Of a stretch of 64,000 nt of DNA, positions 11,501 to 24,884 are shown piece by piece (position 1 is the first letter of the stretch; each line of letters starts with the position of its first letter). The notes under the pieces are model-generated. The model had not been told where the DNA came from. It did not search any database and saw only the letters and a program-made list of their open reading frames with translations. The stretch is taken from NCBI GenBank assembly GCA_000708835.1, contig DF236993.1, forward strand, positions 230,307 to 294,306, in the 5' to 3' direction. The DNA comes from Klebsormidium nitens. Its lineage: Eukaryota > Streptophyta > Klebsormidiophyceae > Klebsormidiales > Klebsormidiaceae. A program made the translations under genes and the position numbers.

Positions 11501-14500
11501 AATACGTCCGCATTCTGGGCCTTTCCAATCCCAAGTAAAGGTGGCACTTGCGAGTACTTGGAATGGAGATGGGAGGCTCGAGACTTGGAATTATTGATCG
11601 ATGAAAACTCCTACGAAGCTGCATCGCGATACAGAGGTCAACCGAGCATGCCCGCGCCTCCCGGCATCCTGCTCATTGCCTCTGAATCGAGCGCTGATCT
11701 CCTCGTTCCATCAACCACGGCAACGCAACTCTTACTGCCGAACCACAACTAGCGGTTTGCTCAACCTGCTACCTTTGGGAAGACAGAAGGTGATTCGTCT
11801 CACCGACAACACGAAGCGGCTGGTAGCCGTTAGGGCGACCGTGATGGACTGGATCAGCACACCCGAGTAGTCCTTTACCACACGCTCCAGGGCCTTGGAC
11901 CGCGCGGCCCGGTCGCCGGCAACAGAGATGTCCTGTGGGAACGCGCCTTGATTTTGCGACTGTTTTGCGACGGTCTTTACCCGCAACAAAACCAGTCTTA
12001 GCGAGTGGGAGGATTGCATGGATTGTAAGGGTCCGCAGATGCGGCGGACTGCTTATCTTCTCACTACGAAGAACATGTCCCCATCGCTGATACATTTAAC
12101 CCATGAAGGCTAAACCTTGAGAATGTAAATCGTACAATAACGGTATCCGCTAATTCGGTGATGTAAGCGTTTGGCAACGTTATGAAGGAAGCTTGTGTGC
12201 ATTACCGTCCGAGATGACGTACTGATCTCCTGGTAGTCGTTACTCAACGGCTACCGACTCGATTGTGAAAACGATTTTACCACTTTACATTACGCCATCT
12301 TTGACGAACACGAATTGCATAATATAGAGGAACATGTGGGTGTCTAGGACGGGTTGGAAAGCGATGACCGTGTTTGAGAACCCTTAAACGATTTTCCACT
12401 TTGTGAATCTCTCTTGGAAACAGGCTAAAGAACCACCGAAATAGCAGTCTGGTACATTCGAGACGGCAGATGGCAACGGATCTGCGTCAGCCGACTCACC
12501 AGAACTTTGTGCTGAGCGTCCGTCGGGTTGAAGACCATTAGCAGGAAGCGCTCCACCTGCAACGTAGGCAAGCGGTGAGCGAAAGCCAGGTACGATCCTT
12601 CTGATACTGCAACTTGGACATAAAATCAGACGTTCTCAACTCTGCCAGGCATTGAGTGAACCACTTCCAAACGATTTCCAGCTATATGTAGCTTCTCAAC
12701 TTTGAAACGAGATAAGAATCCTGGGAGTTCTCAAACGGAATTGGCTGAAAAAGATCACCTTCTCATTCTGCTCACCTGCTCAACCACGTCCTCCCCAACT
12801 ATGACGCTCACTTTGTCTGAGAATAGATTGTACGGGTTTTCGTTTTGCTGCACGCCACCAACAAGGACAGCACGTCATCAACGGTCGCAGGATCAGAATA
12901 CGTTCAAATCTTGCATCATTGCCGACAAAGGTTTACCCTTTTTGAAGCTACTCCACCCCAAGAGACCCTCCTGAGATCCACAATCGTTGAAGAAGGGTCT
13001 TTGTATTCAAAAGTCAAAGACCAAAGAAGGTGGTGGAATATCTCAGTTGAGAAAAAGAATCTGCCTTTTCTTTCTGGATCAAAGTATCGAACTTTGGTAG
13101 ATGCTTCTTTGGAGTCCTTACCTGGATCCTGTTTATGATGTCAGCGGCTTCGTGCATCACCCTCGGCACCGCAAAGACGCCGATCGTGACGAGGAGCGAC
13201 ACGATGACGGCGTACATGATGACCACGACTAGTTTCCGCCGGCCAGGCAGGACCTTCTCCACTTCAGCCACCAGAGCGTTGCCAATAAATGCAAGGATGA
13301 ATGTTCCCATGGAAACCTGCAGTGTACGGCAATCTTACTTTTTGGCCGGACTCCAGAAAGCAGATTAAACATGTGGACAAACCAAGTATGGAAGTGAGAT
13401 GGCTCCTTTGCTTGCTTCATGGTGCGGTGAGTTGATAGCCGCCTAGTTGTAGGTCAGGAGCTGGATTCCTTTTGGGCTTATGATACACAGTCCAAGTGCA
13501 AGCTTTCTTGTTCATGTGAGCAGTCTTGTTTGAATACAACGATACTTCACGAGGCTATGAACATGCTGATCCAGATTTCTTGCTGTTGCCTTCGCACTAG
13601 AAATGGAGCGCAGTGAGACAAATATCCCAGAAGATTGTTAAGCATCCAACATTGATTGCCTCTAAGTGAGCAAATGGCTATCCTGTACCTCACGGGCACG
13701 CTTGATGAAGGAAGATGTAGAATCCAGACTACCAGTGATTCAAAGATCCAAAAGTACAAGACCTCCAACGGCCCTGGAGACCAACCAAGGCACTCACCCC
13801 AAGGAACGCGCGCATCTGGTATGATGCCCCAATTACGATGGCCCAGATTGCAATCTTCTTCACCGGCAGCTCTTGCAAGACTGATGTGAAGTTGCTGAGA
13901 GTTCCGGAGGGGGCATCCAGTTTTGCTTGGAAGGTGACGGCGGTCGGGTTAGAGCTTGCGGGGCTGTTCGTGTCTGTGACCTACAGACAGCACGTCACAT
14001 GATGATCAAACAGTAGGAATTTTAAGTCAAAGACGTCTAGAGGTCAACGACTGCGCTGTCACCCCAGGTTATGTTCATCTGTTTGAGCCGAGGTTTTCAC
14101 AGGTTGCGTGGAGAAAGCTAAGATTCGTCTGCATTTGCTTGTGCAGACTTCCAAGCAATTTGTGGGGAGAAGAGGAAGCAACAAAGAAAGATAACCTCGA
14201 CCTTGCTGGAAAAACTCTGCTGGAAAAACTCTGGGTGTTACGGGTCCCCAATAAGCGCATTACCTGTGCTCGTATTGTACAATGCTTGTGCTTTTTGTTC
14301 TGCCTCAGCGGAGAGCTCCCAAGCCCGTGTATCCGTGCACTTCTGGCTCTTTTGAAAGATTGAAAAGAACGGCTAGCTTGCAAATCCTGTATGAAAGGCT
14401 GCCGGCCAAGAGCATTGGCTGAGATGCTTGTAGATGGTCGTCCTGATTCGCCCCCCGCATTTGAAATTCCAAAAGGGAGTGCTTGGCTTCCGCCAAGCAC

Positions 14501-14515
14501 CGTCTGTGCCGCCAT
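8598..14515 (-). CDS. plastid AI-2E/PerM family membrane protein
   Basis: Nine minus-strand exons give 484 residues: 14515-14264, 13980-13798, 13316-13122, 12556-12500, 11932-11804, 11296-11177, 10545-10337, 9593-9502, 8815-8598. The first exon looks like a chloroplast transit peptide: Ser/Arg-rich, few acidic residues, ending near TIRAQ. Hydrophobic segments follow. Family landmarks are FSFMIVWDLPTLQRG, EEIAPAVATFGRLFGKALQA, FICSFVPVAGVFLSTIPIG, ALAEYGAFQLLLV, HAIEAYVLNPVIYSAHLKL and HPLLVLAVLVFAEHTLGVWG. These resemble the cyanobacterial branch of the AI-2E transporter family, so descent from the plastid ancestor is likely. Proposed roles of this family include export of small molecules and Na+/H+ antiport; the substrate here is unknown. 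The gene is divergent from delta-tubulin. Introns flanking exon 7 carry partial exon copies. Confidence 0.88.
10160..10690 (-). repeat. partial copies of AI-2E exon 7 in both flanking introns
   Basis: Exon 7 is 10337-10545. Bases 10164-10209 repeat its 3' end: TCTGC..GCGACGAGGCCGATG on the + strand, read on the minus strand as LSTILIGLVALAEG against LSTIPIGLVALAE. The offset is 173 b. Bases about 10650-10690 repeat its 5' end, acceptor included: PSQVAIFFGSFA against QVATFGRLFGKA, offset 140 b. Both copies are decayed and sit on opposite sides of the true exon. Confidence 0.75.
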
Positions 14516-15904
14516 CAGAAAGCCCCTCTTGTGCTAGGGAAGACCTGGGAGCAATCTGATGCTAGTGAAGGGTCAATCCTTGCTATAGTGCAATATCAAC
14601 TTCATGCTTGACGCTCAACCGATCAGTGGCACACAAGCGACAACGCTCAGAATCTGTCCCTTAGCTCTGCACTGACAGAAGGCTGGATAATACACCCTTT
14701 GGAGAAGCTCAGGCTTGCATGCATTCCGTGCTACCCAGCATTATGCTGCACATTCGTTGACATCTGGTCATTAAAGTGCTGATCAAACATTTGACTGGCT
14801 GGTTCCACGACCAAACCAACGCAGATGCAAACTCAGTCGCTACACTTGGTGGTGACGTCTATTGAGGCGAATGCTGTGGGTCCACCGCTCTGAACCGGAA
14901 GGGCAGAAGAGGGAGACACCCTTTGCTGCTTTGCCTGCGCCGCCAAATCGCCTCTGCTGCAGTTGGCCTGCACCAGCTCCCTTCCCACTAGCCTGTTCCT
15001 GGCACTGATCACAGATTCTTGTGGCTGACAAGGACGATTGCCAGGTGTCCTCCACCGGAATCCGTCAGTTTCTTAAAGGAATTCCGCCGGAATGGAGCTG
15101 AATCAGCCTTTACCGGACTGTGTCAGTGTCATCGCAACCGTCCGAAAAGGCCTGCGGCCGTGAACTGTTACCAGATTACTAGTCATATGGTCTTAATTTC
15201 CTTCAACCTAGATGCGACGCCATTGGAAGGGCCTTGACAATGTGGAGAGGACGCCACATGTTGGCTCATTGCGCACAGATTCATCATCTTTTCTTTGGCC
15301 AACCGCTTGTGCCCTGATTCTGCATGGAGGGGGTGGATAATGTGCAGTAGTTTATTGAAGTGACGGAAAGCCATGAACGGGACGCCTGGCACAGATTGCT
15401 TCACACACGATTGTTTAGCAAGTTAGACGCATATCCGAGCTTTGTTTCAGTGGGTGAAGAAGGTGAGCATCCGACACTAGCTTTGGGTGTGCTTGAAACG
15501 AGTCAGTGTTTCGTTGAGTATCACTACGGGCAAGAGAGGAAAGGAGTGTTGCCAAAGACGACTTTTTGTCAAATTTCAACAGATTTGAAAGTATCTCTCA
15601 CCTGGATTGTAGCTTCGCCCCACCATCATTCGTGCTGAAAGATTCATTCAGATTCCCTCCTTGAAGAAACTTCTGCAGCATGCCACCATCAAATCGAAGC
15701 ACACCACCATCTCATCAACAGTACCCGACAAACACCTGCATTCTGGCAGCCAGTTGGAATCCATGACGGTCAATTGTCCAAAGACTCTTTATATCTTGTT
15801 GAACTCAATCTGCATAGGTAAGAACATTTCATGTTGAAGCGCTGACTCGCTCCAAACTCACAGGATGAACGCCTGCCTTCGGACACCCAATCATACGTTG
15901 TCCG
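14516..15904. promoter_or_regulatory. divergent intergenic region, 1.4 kb
   Basis: It lies between the starts of the AI-2E gene (-) and delta-tubulin (+). It holds only short ORFs of no recognisable family. Promoters of both genes should be here, but no motif could be assigned. Confidence 0.4.
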
Positions 15905-18900
15905 ATGTCCGTGGTCACCGTACAACTAGGCCAATGCGGGAACCAGGTTGGGGGTGCACTCTTTGACGTGCTAGCAGGGGAGGCCCTCTCTGCAAGCCGG
16001 AAAGAAGAGCCCGAGGCAGAAACGTTTTTTCGGCGGGGCAAAGGGGGGACGCAATGGGTTGCTCGAGCAGTCCTGGTAGATATGGAACCCAAGGTGAGGT
16101 CTGGGATTTGAAGCTGGTTCATCTACTGAGCGGGTGGACTGTGATGGACGCAGAAGTTGCTTCTTAATATTGAGGATGAGGGTGGCTCATTTGAGGATAT
16201 TCCTGGCGAAAGCGGTGCCTGCCTCTATTCTCTACTCCTTGGACTCGATTTTGCCACTCAAGACTTTGTCTAGACGTCCTTCTTTCTCTGCAATCACAGA
16301 GGCGTCAAAGCATCTGTAATCAACACAGCAAAGTGATTTAGCTCTCCGCGCCATTTCCGTACTGTATATCTGGTTCCCTGTCAAGAGTTCATATTCTTCA
16401 GATGGTTGATCTGCAGGGGCAGCTCACTTTGAGGTAATGCACAAAGGACATGTCAACTCAAGGTGGGGCAACTCAACAGTTCTCTGCGACCTTCTTGGCC
16501 ACAAAAGTCAGAGAGACATTGCAGCAGGGTTTCAAATCACCACGTATCGAACTTGGGAAGCGCCTTGCAGCGCCTGACTTCATCACAACCAAACCTCCCA
16601 GGCTTTGGCTTCCACGGTTCGTTCGGCCCGCGCATCCAGCGGAGGCGTTTGGGGCTTCGACGAGGGACGGCTCTTCTCACGGGAGAGTGGCTCAGGCAAC
16701 AACTGGGCCCGGGGTTTTCACACTCACGGTCCAGCCTGTCGAGACGATATACTGAACCTGGTTAGGAAGGAGGTAAGCATACGCTTGACCTACGAGTATA
16801 CGGAGACTGGCGGATGCGGCAATCAAGCACCTTGCGTCTGATTGTGAGTATTCCTACAATTCTTTTCGGCTGGCACTCATTGAAGGTGCGCAATCAGCAA
16901 AGTGGTCTGATTATCCTGGTATGGTCTTGCGGGGGGCCGAAGCTATAATGTCCTTTTGTTGTTCTGATCGTCGAAGTTGTTGCCTCGCCGTGCCTCAGGT
17001 GGAAGAGTGCGATCGCTTCGGGGGCTTCCTTACGCTCCAGAGCGTTGCGGGAGGCACGGGCTCTGGGTTAGGTATGCTGTCTGCCAAAGTTCGGTACACC
17101 ACTTGATCACACTAACTGTTGGGTAGCTGTCGCTAGTCAAAGTTCCTCACGCGCAATCTTGTCCATCTCAGTTCTTTCCATTTTCGCAACCGGGTTCCTG
17201 AATATACCTGCTTTTTCTAGATGCTTCCGTTTGTCGTGGGCTCTCTTTCTTAGTCAACCTCGTTGCTCTTTATCCCTTGTCTTCGTCCCCTGCTAGCTTT
17301 CGGCGTCGACATTATGTTCCGGCTTTGAATCAGCACGCCTCCAAAAGCCCTTCCACATTCGGCAACAGCAAAATCAGCACGTCTCGCTAAGAGTTTGTCT
17401 TTGACTTTTGTAGGGGCATACGCGGCGGGTTGTCTACGAGACGAGTATCCAGCGAGCCCCCTGTTGGGCCACTGCGTGTGGCCGCACGAAAGCGGGGAGG
17501 TGCGTCAGGCGGATGTCTCCCAATCACTTTCACAACTGAACATGTCAAGATTGCCAAAGGCTTCGAGTAGGAAGAATTGTCCGTTAATATTTTATGTGCT
17601 TGGTTCATATGGTAAATATTGGTTCAAAAGGATTAATCATATCGAACCCGTCATGATTGCCAGAAGGCTTCTAGTAGGAAGAATTCTCCGCCAATCTTTT
17701 GTGTGCTCGGTTCGAAAGGACTATCTCACCGTAGACTCCTTTTTCGAAAGAAAAACTCTCGTTTGTCGTACAGTGACATTCCTCAAAATGTCCACGCCGG
17801 CCCTGAAAACCCTCTTGTCTATCAGTGGCTTTACAAACAGTCGCTTTCTAGCTGTCTCCGTGCACAGAAGCGACTCCGGATGCTTTCTTTCTGTTTCCAC
17901 AGGTGATCGTGCAGAGCTACAACGCGATGCTGACGCTGCCCAAGCTAGCTCAGGTAAGGCGCTTTCCACCAATCTCTTTCTACCTTCCCGAACGCTGGCC
18001 TTCTTTTCACTGGTTTGAGTCGTTCGGTAGGTAAAAGCTCTCACGAACTTTCGCAAAAGTCGTCTCGAAACTTCAAGGTTGCGTCCTTCTCTCTGTCAGC
18101 AACCCAGCCCAATTTGTGCCTGCGCACCCTTCTATTGAGTCTCCAGGTTGAAGCAGTTTACCAACTAATTTCTAAAGGCAAGTCGAGGAGTCACCTTCTG
18201 ATCCCTAAAAGACTGACGTTCTCTCCATCTTTGAGCTTAATAATGAAGACTTCGGTTTGCTACTCAGGCGGCTGACGGCGTAATCCTGGTGGAGAACGAG
18301 GCCCTCACCGCCACGTGTCGGCGGCTGCTCAACATCTCCCGGCCGTCGTACACTGACCTCAACTTAGTTGCCGGGCGCGCTCTCGCATGCGTCCTCCTCC
18401 CTGCGCAGTGGCGGTCCGAGGTACGGAAACCACGTGGCAAACGCTTCTCGTCAGGTTGTCGAGCTTGTTCGGGCATCAAAGAAGATAGTTGGCAGTATTG
18501 TCCTCTGTTCTCGGGGAGAACCACGGCCGTGACTTTGGTCGTCCACAAGCTTCTAAGGTCGAGCTTTGCGTTTGGTTGGGGCCGCCGCTTCTTTGCATTG
18601 GTGCGTACACCGAGTGCGTTCGCAACAGTAGAGGAAGAGCTTCTGGGAGTTTTTGACAGCCTACCAGAACCATAGCTGAGTTGGATTCTCAGATCTTACT
18701 TGCAACTTTCAGGTACTAGGCCAGACGCGTCCTCATGTCCGCTCAATCCTCGCGCCTTTTTTTCAAGACAAGTATGAGGCGTCGGCGATTCCCGCTTCCG
18801 CCCCCTGTCAGAACTTCGTCAGTATCGTGCTGACACGAATAAGTAACGTCGAAGTGAAAGCAAGAGACTGAAGAGCTCTTCTGAGGGAAGTCTCTGCATC

Positions 18901-21900
18901 TTCTCATCCTATTGCCAAGAAGCGTTACGGCCAGCCTCAGCCTTTCGCCTTCATCACTCAGGTCATTTCGGTGGGCGTGGGCAATTTCCACTGCGCCCTC
19001 TATAGGGCCTCGTCGCTGGTGTGCGCACAACCAAGCGATATCGGAAAAGAGGGGCAAAGAAACGAGAAACTCGTAGAATCGTTTTGCGCCTACTCCTCCT
19101 TTCACTTACACCCATCATGCCCGCTCTGATCCTTTTTCCCTCTCCACCCAGGCCGACTCGGTGGGCGTCGGCGGTGCCCGCTTCCGCCCCCTTTCGGACC
19201 TGGTGAGCGCAGTGTGCGCGCACCCCCACTACCCCCTGCTCAGCCTGCGCGCGCTGCCCCAGATCCCGCCCGCCTCAGTGGACTTCACCACGTTCACGTG
19301 GCCCAGCCTGGTCAGGCAACTGCGTCAGGTGCGTTTAATCGGAAAGCATTCTCCGGCCCCTTAACTCGCACCCAAGATGTTGTTTTCGTCGGACTTTTTG
19401 ATACTACTGTAACCCCAAAGTATGTTGTCGATTTCCGCAAGTTTCGCACCTAATGAATCGCAGACTGGCCGTGCAACAGTTGGGTGCGACTTTTAAGGTG
19501 CCCGAGTCGAGTCTTCGTGTTGCGCGATGAGGACATCTCTCGCTTGATGAGAACACGTCACTGCCTTATCCAGGATGACGCGGCCTGGCTCGAACCTTTG
19601 GCATGACAGACGTTTCGGTTCGCGGCCCTCCCTGTTAAGTTATCCTGCTGAAGTATCGCGTCTGTCTGCAAACTTGGATGGATAAGGCGCTTCGCGATCA
19701 TTGTCTGTTCCAGCAGCTCCTATTTCGAAGGGCCGTTTGCATCAAGCCGCTGAGAGTTTAGCGCCAGATTTGACGAATGGTTGCGCCGGAGCTTAAAAGA
19801 TGGAGGATCTTGGTAATCAGTAATCTTGGTAAGCGCGAGGAGGAGACGCAACCTATCTCAGAACATCACAGCTTGCGTGGAAGACCTCCGCTCTTCTGAG
19901 AGGCACAGCGTCGTAGGCAAGGAATCACAATGACGTCAACGACCATTGAGCTGACGTCATTGCTGCTGGCGCGCCCTGTACCTTCGCAGATGGCCTCCTC
20001 CGGAGCACCTCTTGAGAGTGCGGTTGACTGGGCCGCTGCCAGCGGGGCGCCCAGCTCTCCACCTCCCGCAGGTAAAGTGCACTCCTCAGCACGCACGGCG
20101 CTTGTCAAACTCCTTGAGAAGGTTCTTGTACAGGAAGTCGTTTCTGTGGGGGCCGTTCGGTGTGTTTATCTCGAGGGTTGCGGAATACGCCTGAGAGGGA
20201 CTCTGATTCGAACTCTTGGGAGGCTTTTTTCTGTGTCCAGACGATCCAAGCGAGTTTCATCTGCGCCGACCTTTTGCTCCGGCCGAACGACATTGTTTAT
20301 TTCAATCCAAGAGCCAGAAATTATCGCAAGCGAGTGAAATCTGTTAGGAGGTCCCGAATTGCGTCCCCTGTACATTTCGTTGTCCGTCAGGTTGCATCAG
20401 GTTTACTTTTTTGAAAGCTTTTTATTGATGGTCTCCAATCTTGAGCACTCCGGTTGTCAAAAGCATCTGGTAACATTAGACGTTTCTAACTTATCTACTT
20501 CGCTTTCTCCGGCCGCAGCCAGACAACGCAAGCAGACGCACCTGAAAGTTACTCAAATGAATATTGAGGCATGAAACGGTCGCTAACCCATTATTCCGTC
20601 ATTGGCAGGAACCTTTCGCAGCGTCAACAAGTCCGTAAGCAGCCTGCTGGTGCTGCGGGGCAAGGTGAGGCCGCCACGGCGAGGAAACTTCACCCCGAAA
20701 GTCCGTTCGGGGCCTCAAAATTTCGGACAGATCCTTTCTCGGACGGTCCCTGACGCTTGCACGGGAAGTTGTCAAGCAAGCCAGCTGGTGCGAGCTTGAC
20801 AGCTTCAGAGCAGCACCAACCTTTCTGCTTGCGTTAGGTATTTCAAGGGAGCGAACCCTGGCAAATGTCAAAGCAAGTGCGTTGCGGGATGACATGCCAG
20901 GCACCTGCGGAAACTACGGTCCAGACTTCTGCAGCAGGGTCCGGTCGCTTTCTTGGTGCAAGCGTTGATTCTGTCCCGCACTGTTGACACTTACTTTCCT
21001 GTCGCTGCCACCGGGTAGCAGATGAGATTTCGGAAGTGACTGACAAACACAGTGTTGTCGCCTCTAGACCACGACTTCCAAACCAGGTAGTTTGCGTAGA
21101 CGCCCGCTTCGAAGATTGACTTCGGGCAAATGCTAACGTATGGGCTTACCCTTCGCCGCTGCCATCCAAAAGGCGTGCCGTTGAAACAATGTAGACAGCC
21201 CAATCCGCCAGCCCGCGGGATACATCCACTCTCCTCCAGATTGTGATCCATTCGTAACCCACAGGCGTGATAGAACTGCATGCTGTTTTGCTGACCTGAG
21301 CAGCATGGTCGCCAGATCCTTACACATACTCTGGCACTATCTAGCAAACTTTAAGATGCCGTTTTGCTCTTTGGCAGGGTGCATCTGGGGTGGATGTCTC
21401 TTCCTTTGCGTCTCCGACTTTGTACCCATCATGGGCGGTGGACCCCCTTACCGTAATAAGTTCCCCGACTCAGTTTGGCAAGGTAAGCGGACATTTGCGA
21501 TTGTGTCTCGATGTATAGTTGCGGGCTTCACAGGAGTCGTGTCTTGAATCCTTATTTGCGGGCTTTACCGGATGTCTCAGGTCTGAATTTCTCTTGCACG
21601 TTTTACTGTGACCTGGTCTCAGAAACCGCACCATGTGCTTTTCTTGCGAGGTCTGCTTCCTGTTCATGCAGACTGCGTGAAAACAGCAGCTGATTGAAGG
21701 GAATTCTGCCGCCTATCGTTCCTGAGGAAGATGTTCACACCCCCTTTTGTGAGAACCTAAGGGGTCTTCGAAAAAGCCTGGTTACTTTAACAAGAGGTCC
21801 GAGTCTCGGGAGCTTGATTGTATAATAGTTACGCACCGATGAGTAGTGGATCCTGCGATGGAAATCTAACTGGTCAACACAGAAGAAAGGCTTCCTCACC

Positions 21901-23094
21901 GTTCTTCTTCTCTTGTGTGCGTTCAGTACGAGATGGCGACCGGCCTGCTCAGCAACTGCCAGGTGAGGTCGCCCTCAATTATCGTTGCAAGCAACTCTGG
22001 TGACAAGGTGTTTGCTTGGACTTGTCACTGGCCAGTATGTCAAATGAATAGGCAGCTTATGACGGCGCCCTTTTGCGGATCGCCTACGTCTAAGGACAAG
22101 TTGACCCACGGCTCTAAGGATTGCGTCGGCAGGTTGTCTGTTCCTCAGAACTCGCTTATATGTGATTGGTCAATCGGCCAACCTTCAAACACGAAACGCT
22201 TCGGCTGCGGATCAATTTTATGCCCCGCTATTTCGCTGCTTTGACCCTTCGAAAATCGACGGTTGCGGCAAAGGCTCCATTCTTCTGCTCGAATAATGGC
22301 TCTCAAACGGGAATGACGTTCGCCTTCCAACCAAAGTGTGCCTTTTGAGATGCTTCTACAGGATGTTGACCCGCTCGTCATGAAAATCTCTGCAGACTTT
22401 GGTGTCGCCTATCGAGCGCATGCTGGGCCGCGCGTACGAGATGTCCCACGCGGGGGCGTATTTACACCAGGTGCGTCTAGGCGGTCTTGTCCAGTGTGAA
22501 CGGTGACAAAGATAACGGACGCAGCTGCTGTACGGAGATTATCCAGAGCTGCCTTTTGACATCCTTGAAGAGAAAATGAAAGAAGCCGTCAGCTGATTTG
22601 TGACGGTCTTGAACGGGATGGCGACCTCCGAAGGCGCGATTGACCAATAATCAAAGAGTATGGTGCGAAAGTGGTAGCAAGGAGACTTTTGCGAAGAGGT
22701 ATTACCGTACAACAGGATGACAACTAAGCCGACTGAGAGAAAAATGGTGGCCGTTACGGGACCCACTCTGTCCTCCTTGGCGGACACGTCAGCGTCGGTC
22801 TGCCCAATCTCGACTCAAAGACTTGCACCTCGCTCAACAATCATCGACTCCCCTAGTATTTCCGTCTTGCTAAAGCAGTCATTTGGGCCTTCCTTCTTCC
22901 ACTTGAAACTTCTATAAGACTCGAGGAAGAGTTACAGCTGTCCTCTGTGGTCCTGGAGTCAATCGAACTTGCGCACCAATCTGAAAACTTAGTTATGTGC
23001 TTCGCAGTACTATCAGCACGGGATGAGCGAGGCGTCTTTCGAAGCAGCGTTCGCGAGCGTGGAGGAAACGCTTTGCCACTACCGGTCCCTTTGA
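15905..23094 (+). CDS. TUBD1: delta-tubulin
   Basis: Thirteen exons give 446 residues: 15905-16093, 16602-16772, 16999-17071, 17414-17499, 17903-17953, 18268-18420, 19152-19328, 19990-20071, 20609-20664, 21378-21482, 21927-21962, 22396-22470, 23008-23094. The start [16 protein letters not shown] and [11 protein letters not shown] are delta-type. [15 protein letters not shown] and the nucleotide-binding GGTGSGLG follow, then [66 protein letters not shown] and a short C-terminal end CHYRSL. Human delta-tubulin has 453 residues. Delta-tubulin is needed for triplet microtubules of basal bodies, so the organism should make flagellated cells or have done so recently. All splices are GT-AG. The intron before exon 7 carries two decayed copies of that exon's start. 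Confidence 0.95.
17546..17720 (+). repeat. two-copy 106 b direct repeat in a delta-tubulin intron
   Basis: The segment beginning GATTGCCA at 17549 recurs at 17655. Shared blocks include GATTGCCA, GTAGGAAGAATT and, with single changes, TGTGCTTGGTTC against TGTGCTCGGTTC. The copies are diverged and non-coding, and they lie between exons 4 and 5. Confidence 0.65.
18745..19030 (+). repeat. two decayed copies of delta-tubulin exon 7 start
   Basis: True exon 7 starts at 19152. Copy A, near 18779-18806, shares GCGTCGGCG and CCCGCTTCCGCCCCCT with it, offset 386 b. Copy B, near 18968-19028, shares TCGGTGGGCGT, GCGCCCTCTA and GTGTGCGCAC, offset 190 b. The intron sequence just upstream of the exon is partly copied with A as well. 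The spacing is 196 then 190 b, as expected for tandem duplication of an intron-plus-exon-start unit. Confidence 0.75.
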
Positions 23095-24884
23095 CCAGTC
23101 TCTCCGGACGCTTCTCGTCACTCTGATCGCGGCCGGTTAGCTGTTTAGACCAGTTACTGATCTTGGCAGTAGCGAGTGCAAGGATCGAGCCGGCCGCCCA
23201 TGCGAAGTCAACCACAGTAGACGGTTGTGGAGCTTTGTACAAAGCCCATGCATATCATGCAGTCATACAAGGGGTTGAATGTACGGTTCCGCATCGATAT
23301 GGACAAGTGACCGACCATTATCGACAGGGTAGCCCCTTCGCAATTTGGCGATAAATCAAACCTGTCTTTTCCTGCTTTTATACGTGCTGGTCGGGGCTTG
23401 AGGGAGGTGATGAGCTCCAACTGTAGTAGTGCAGCATGAGTAACAAGTTGATGCCGCAGTGACCATGTACATGATGCCAAAATCGATTTTGTACTAGGAC
23501 CTCAGTTCCTAGTCGCCCGGCGGCCGTCAAGGAAAGATATTACAGCAGACGGTTGAGCAGATTACTGCGTCACCTAGTAATGATTGATCATGATCTGGTT
23601 GCCGCCCGGCAGCGCGCCAGCATGCTGTCACTCAGTGCCATACAGTGCCGCCGCATTTCGAAGGCCAAATACCATTTGATGGTACTGCAGCTCGGCACAT
23701 GACAACGCCATCATGCAGTTTTATATCACGGCGCCTGGACTCGTAACATATAAATAATGATCCTGCAGGCTGTATACTACATATAAACGACTCTTGAGTG
23801 CATAGCATCACCATAATCTGCAAAAGAGCGCCGCGCTGTGTTAGTATATGGTGAGCCATGTAATGATGCATGGCCGCAAGCTCAAGACAATCGGCCCAGC
23901 TCGTCTCAAATGACGGCCTAGGTCAGCTAAGCATCGGCGCACAAAGACGGTCAGAACGATGGGCGCGCTCAACTTGGAAAACGATACCCCGGCCAAAAGC
24001 ATGGGGGTTACATGTACATCTGCATGTAGGGAAGGTCGTCTACGAGAGGTCGTTTCTTAGATGATAAATCGCCTGCACTTCCGGCCGAATAGCATCTGCT
24101 GGTCTCTAGATCCATGTCGGGTGTGAGGGTACCATGCTTGTGCACAAATCATGGAGGCTTCATATAAATCCACACCAAGCACCTTGCGCGCCATTTACCT
24201 ATATGTTAAAGTGAAAGCAGTCCTTTCTACCGCAGAGTGAAGTGTACACAATCAGGCGTATAAGTCCAATCGAAGCTGTCAAGCTCAAGTTAGAAAACTC
24301 AGTTCTTAAAGCGAAAACTAGCATACGTACTCTACAAAAGTTGATCTGCCGGACAAGATTTCCGTCGAAATAAAGTTACAAAGCCCGTCCAAACGCACAG
24401 AGAGTCGACGTACAAGGGATACCTGACTGGACTACTTGAAAAGCTTCTCGACCTGCATGTGAGAATACGCAGTTGTTTGAAAGACTTGCCATTACGCTTT
24501 CCATATAGAATCCGAGGACCTGAAAGAAATCTGCTATATCTCAGAATCGCGCAGCCGTCTTAAGGTCTATCCTTTGGTTGTGCAAAGAGGCTGATCATTG
24601 CTACTCGGGAGTTGAGGCACGTGCACAACCGAATGGCCTGCTGAAAACTTCAACATTACTCTTACAGTTCTGACCGTCGTATGCAAGATGCTAGTCGAGC
24701 TTACTTTTAGCATAGCTCAGTAATAAAGGGCCAAATCTTGTATGAACTTTGCTTCAAGTATTGTTATGAAAGTTCTTGTGGAATAGACGACACTTCTGAA
24801 CAAAGCCAATCCGCGTATGAGGGATATGAATTATCAGGAGTCTACGACCTTTGACTGGCACTCTAGCTTGACTATCCAAGGAGT
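23095..24884. other. gene-free 1.8 kb, convergent
   Basis: It lies between the 3' ends of delta-tubulin and the first orphan paralogue. Only short ORFs were seen, with no recognisable domain, RNA gene or mobile element. Confidence 0.5.
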
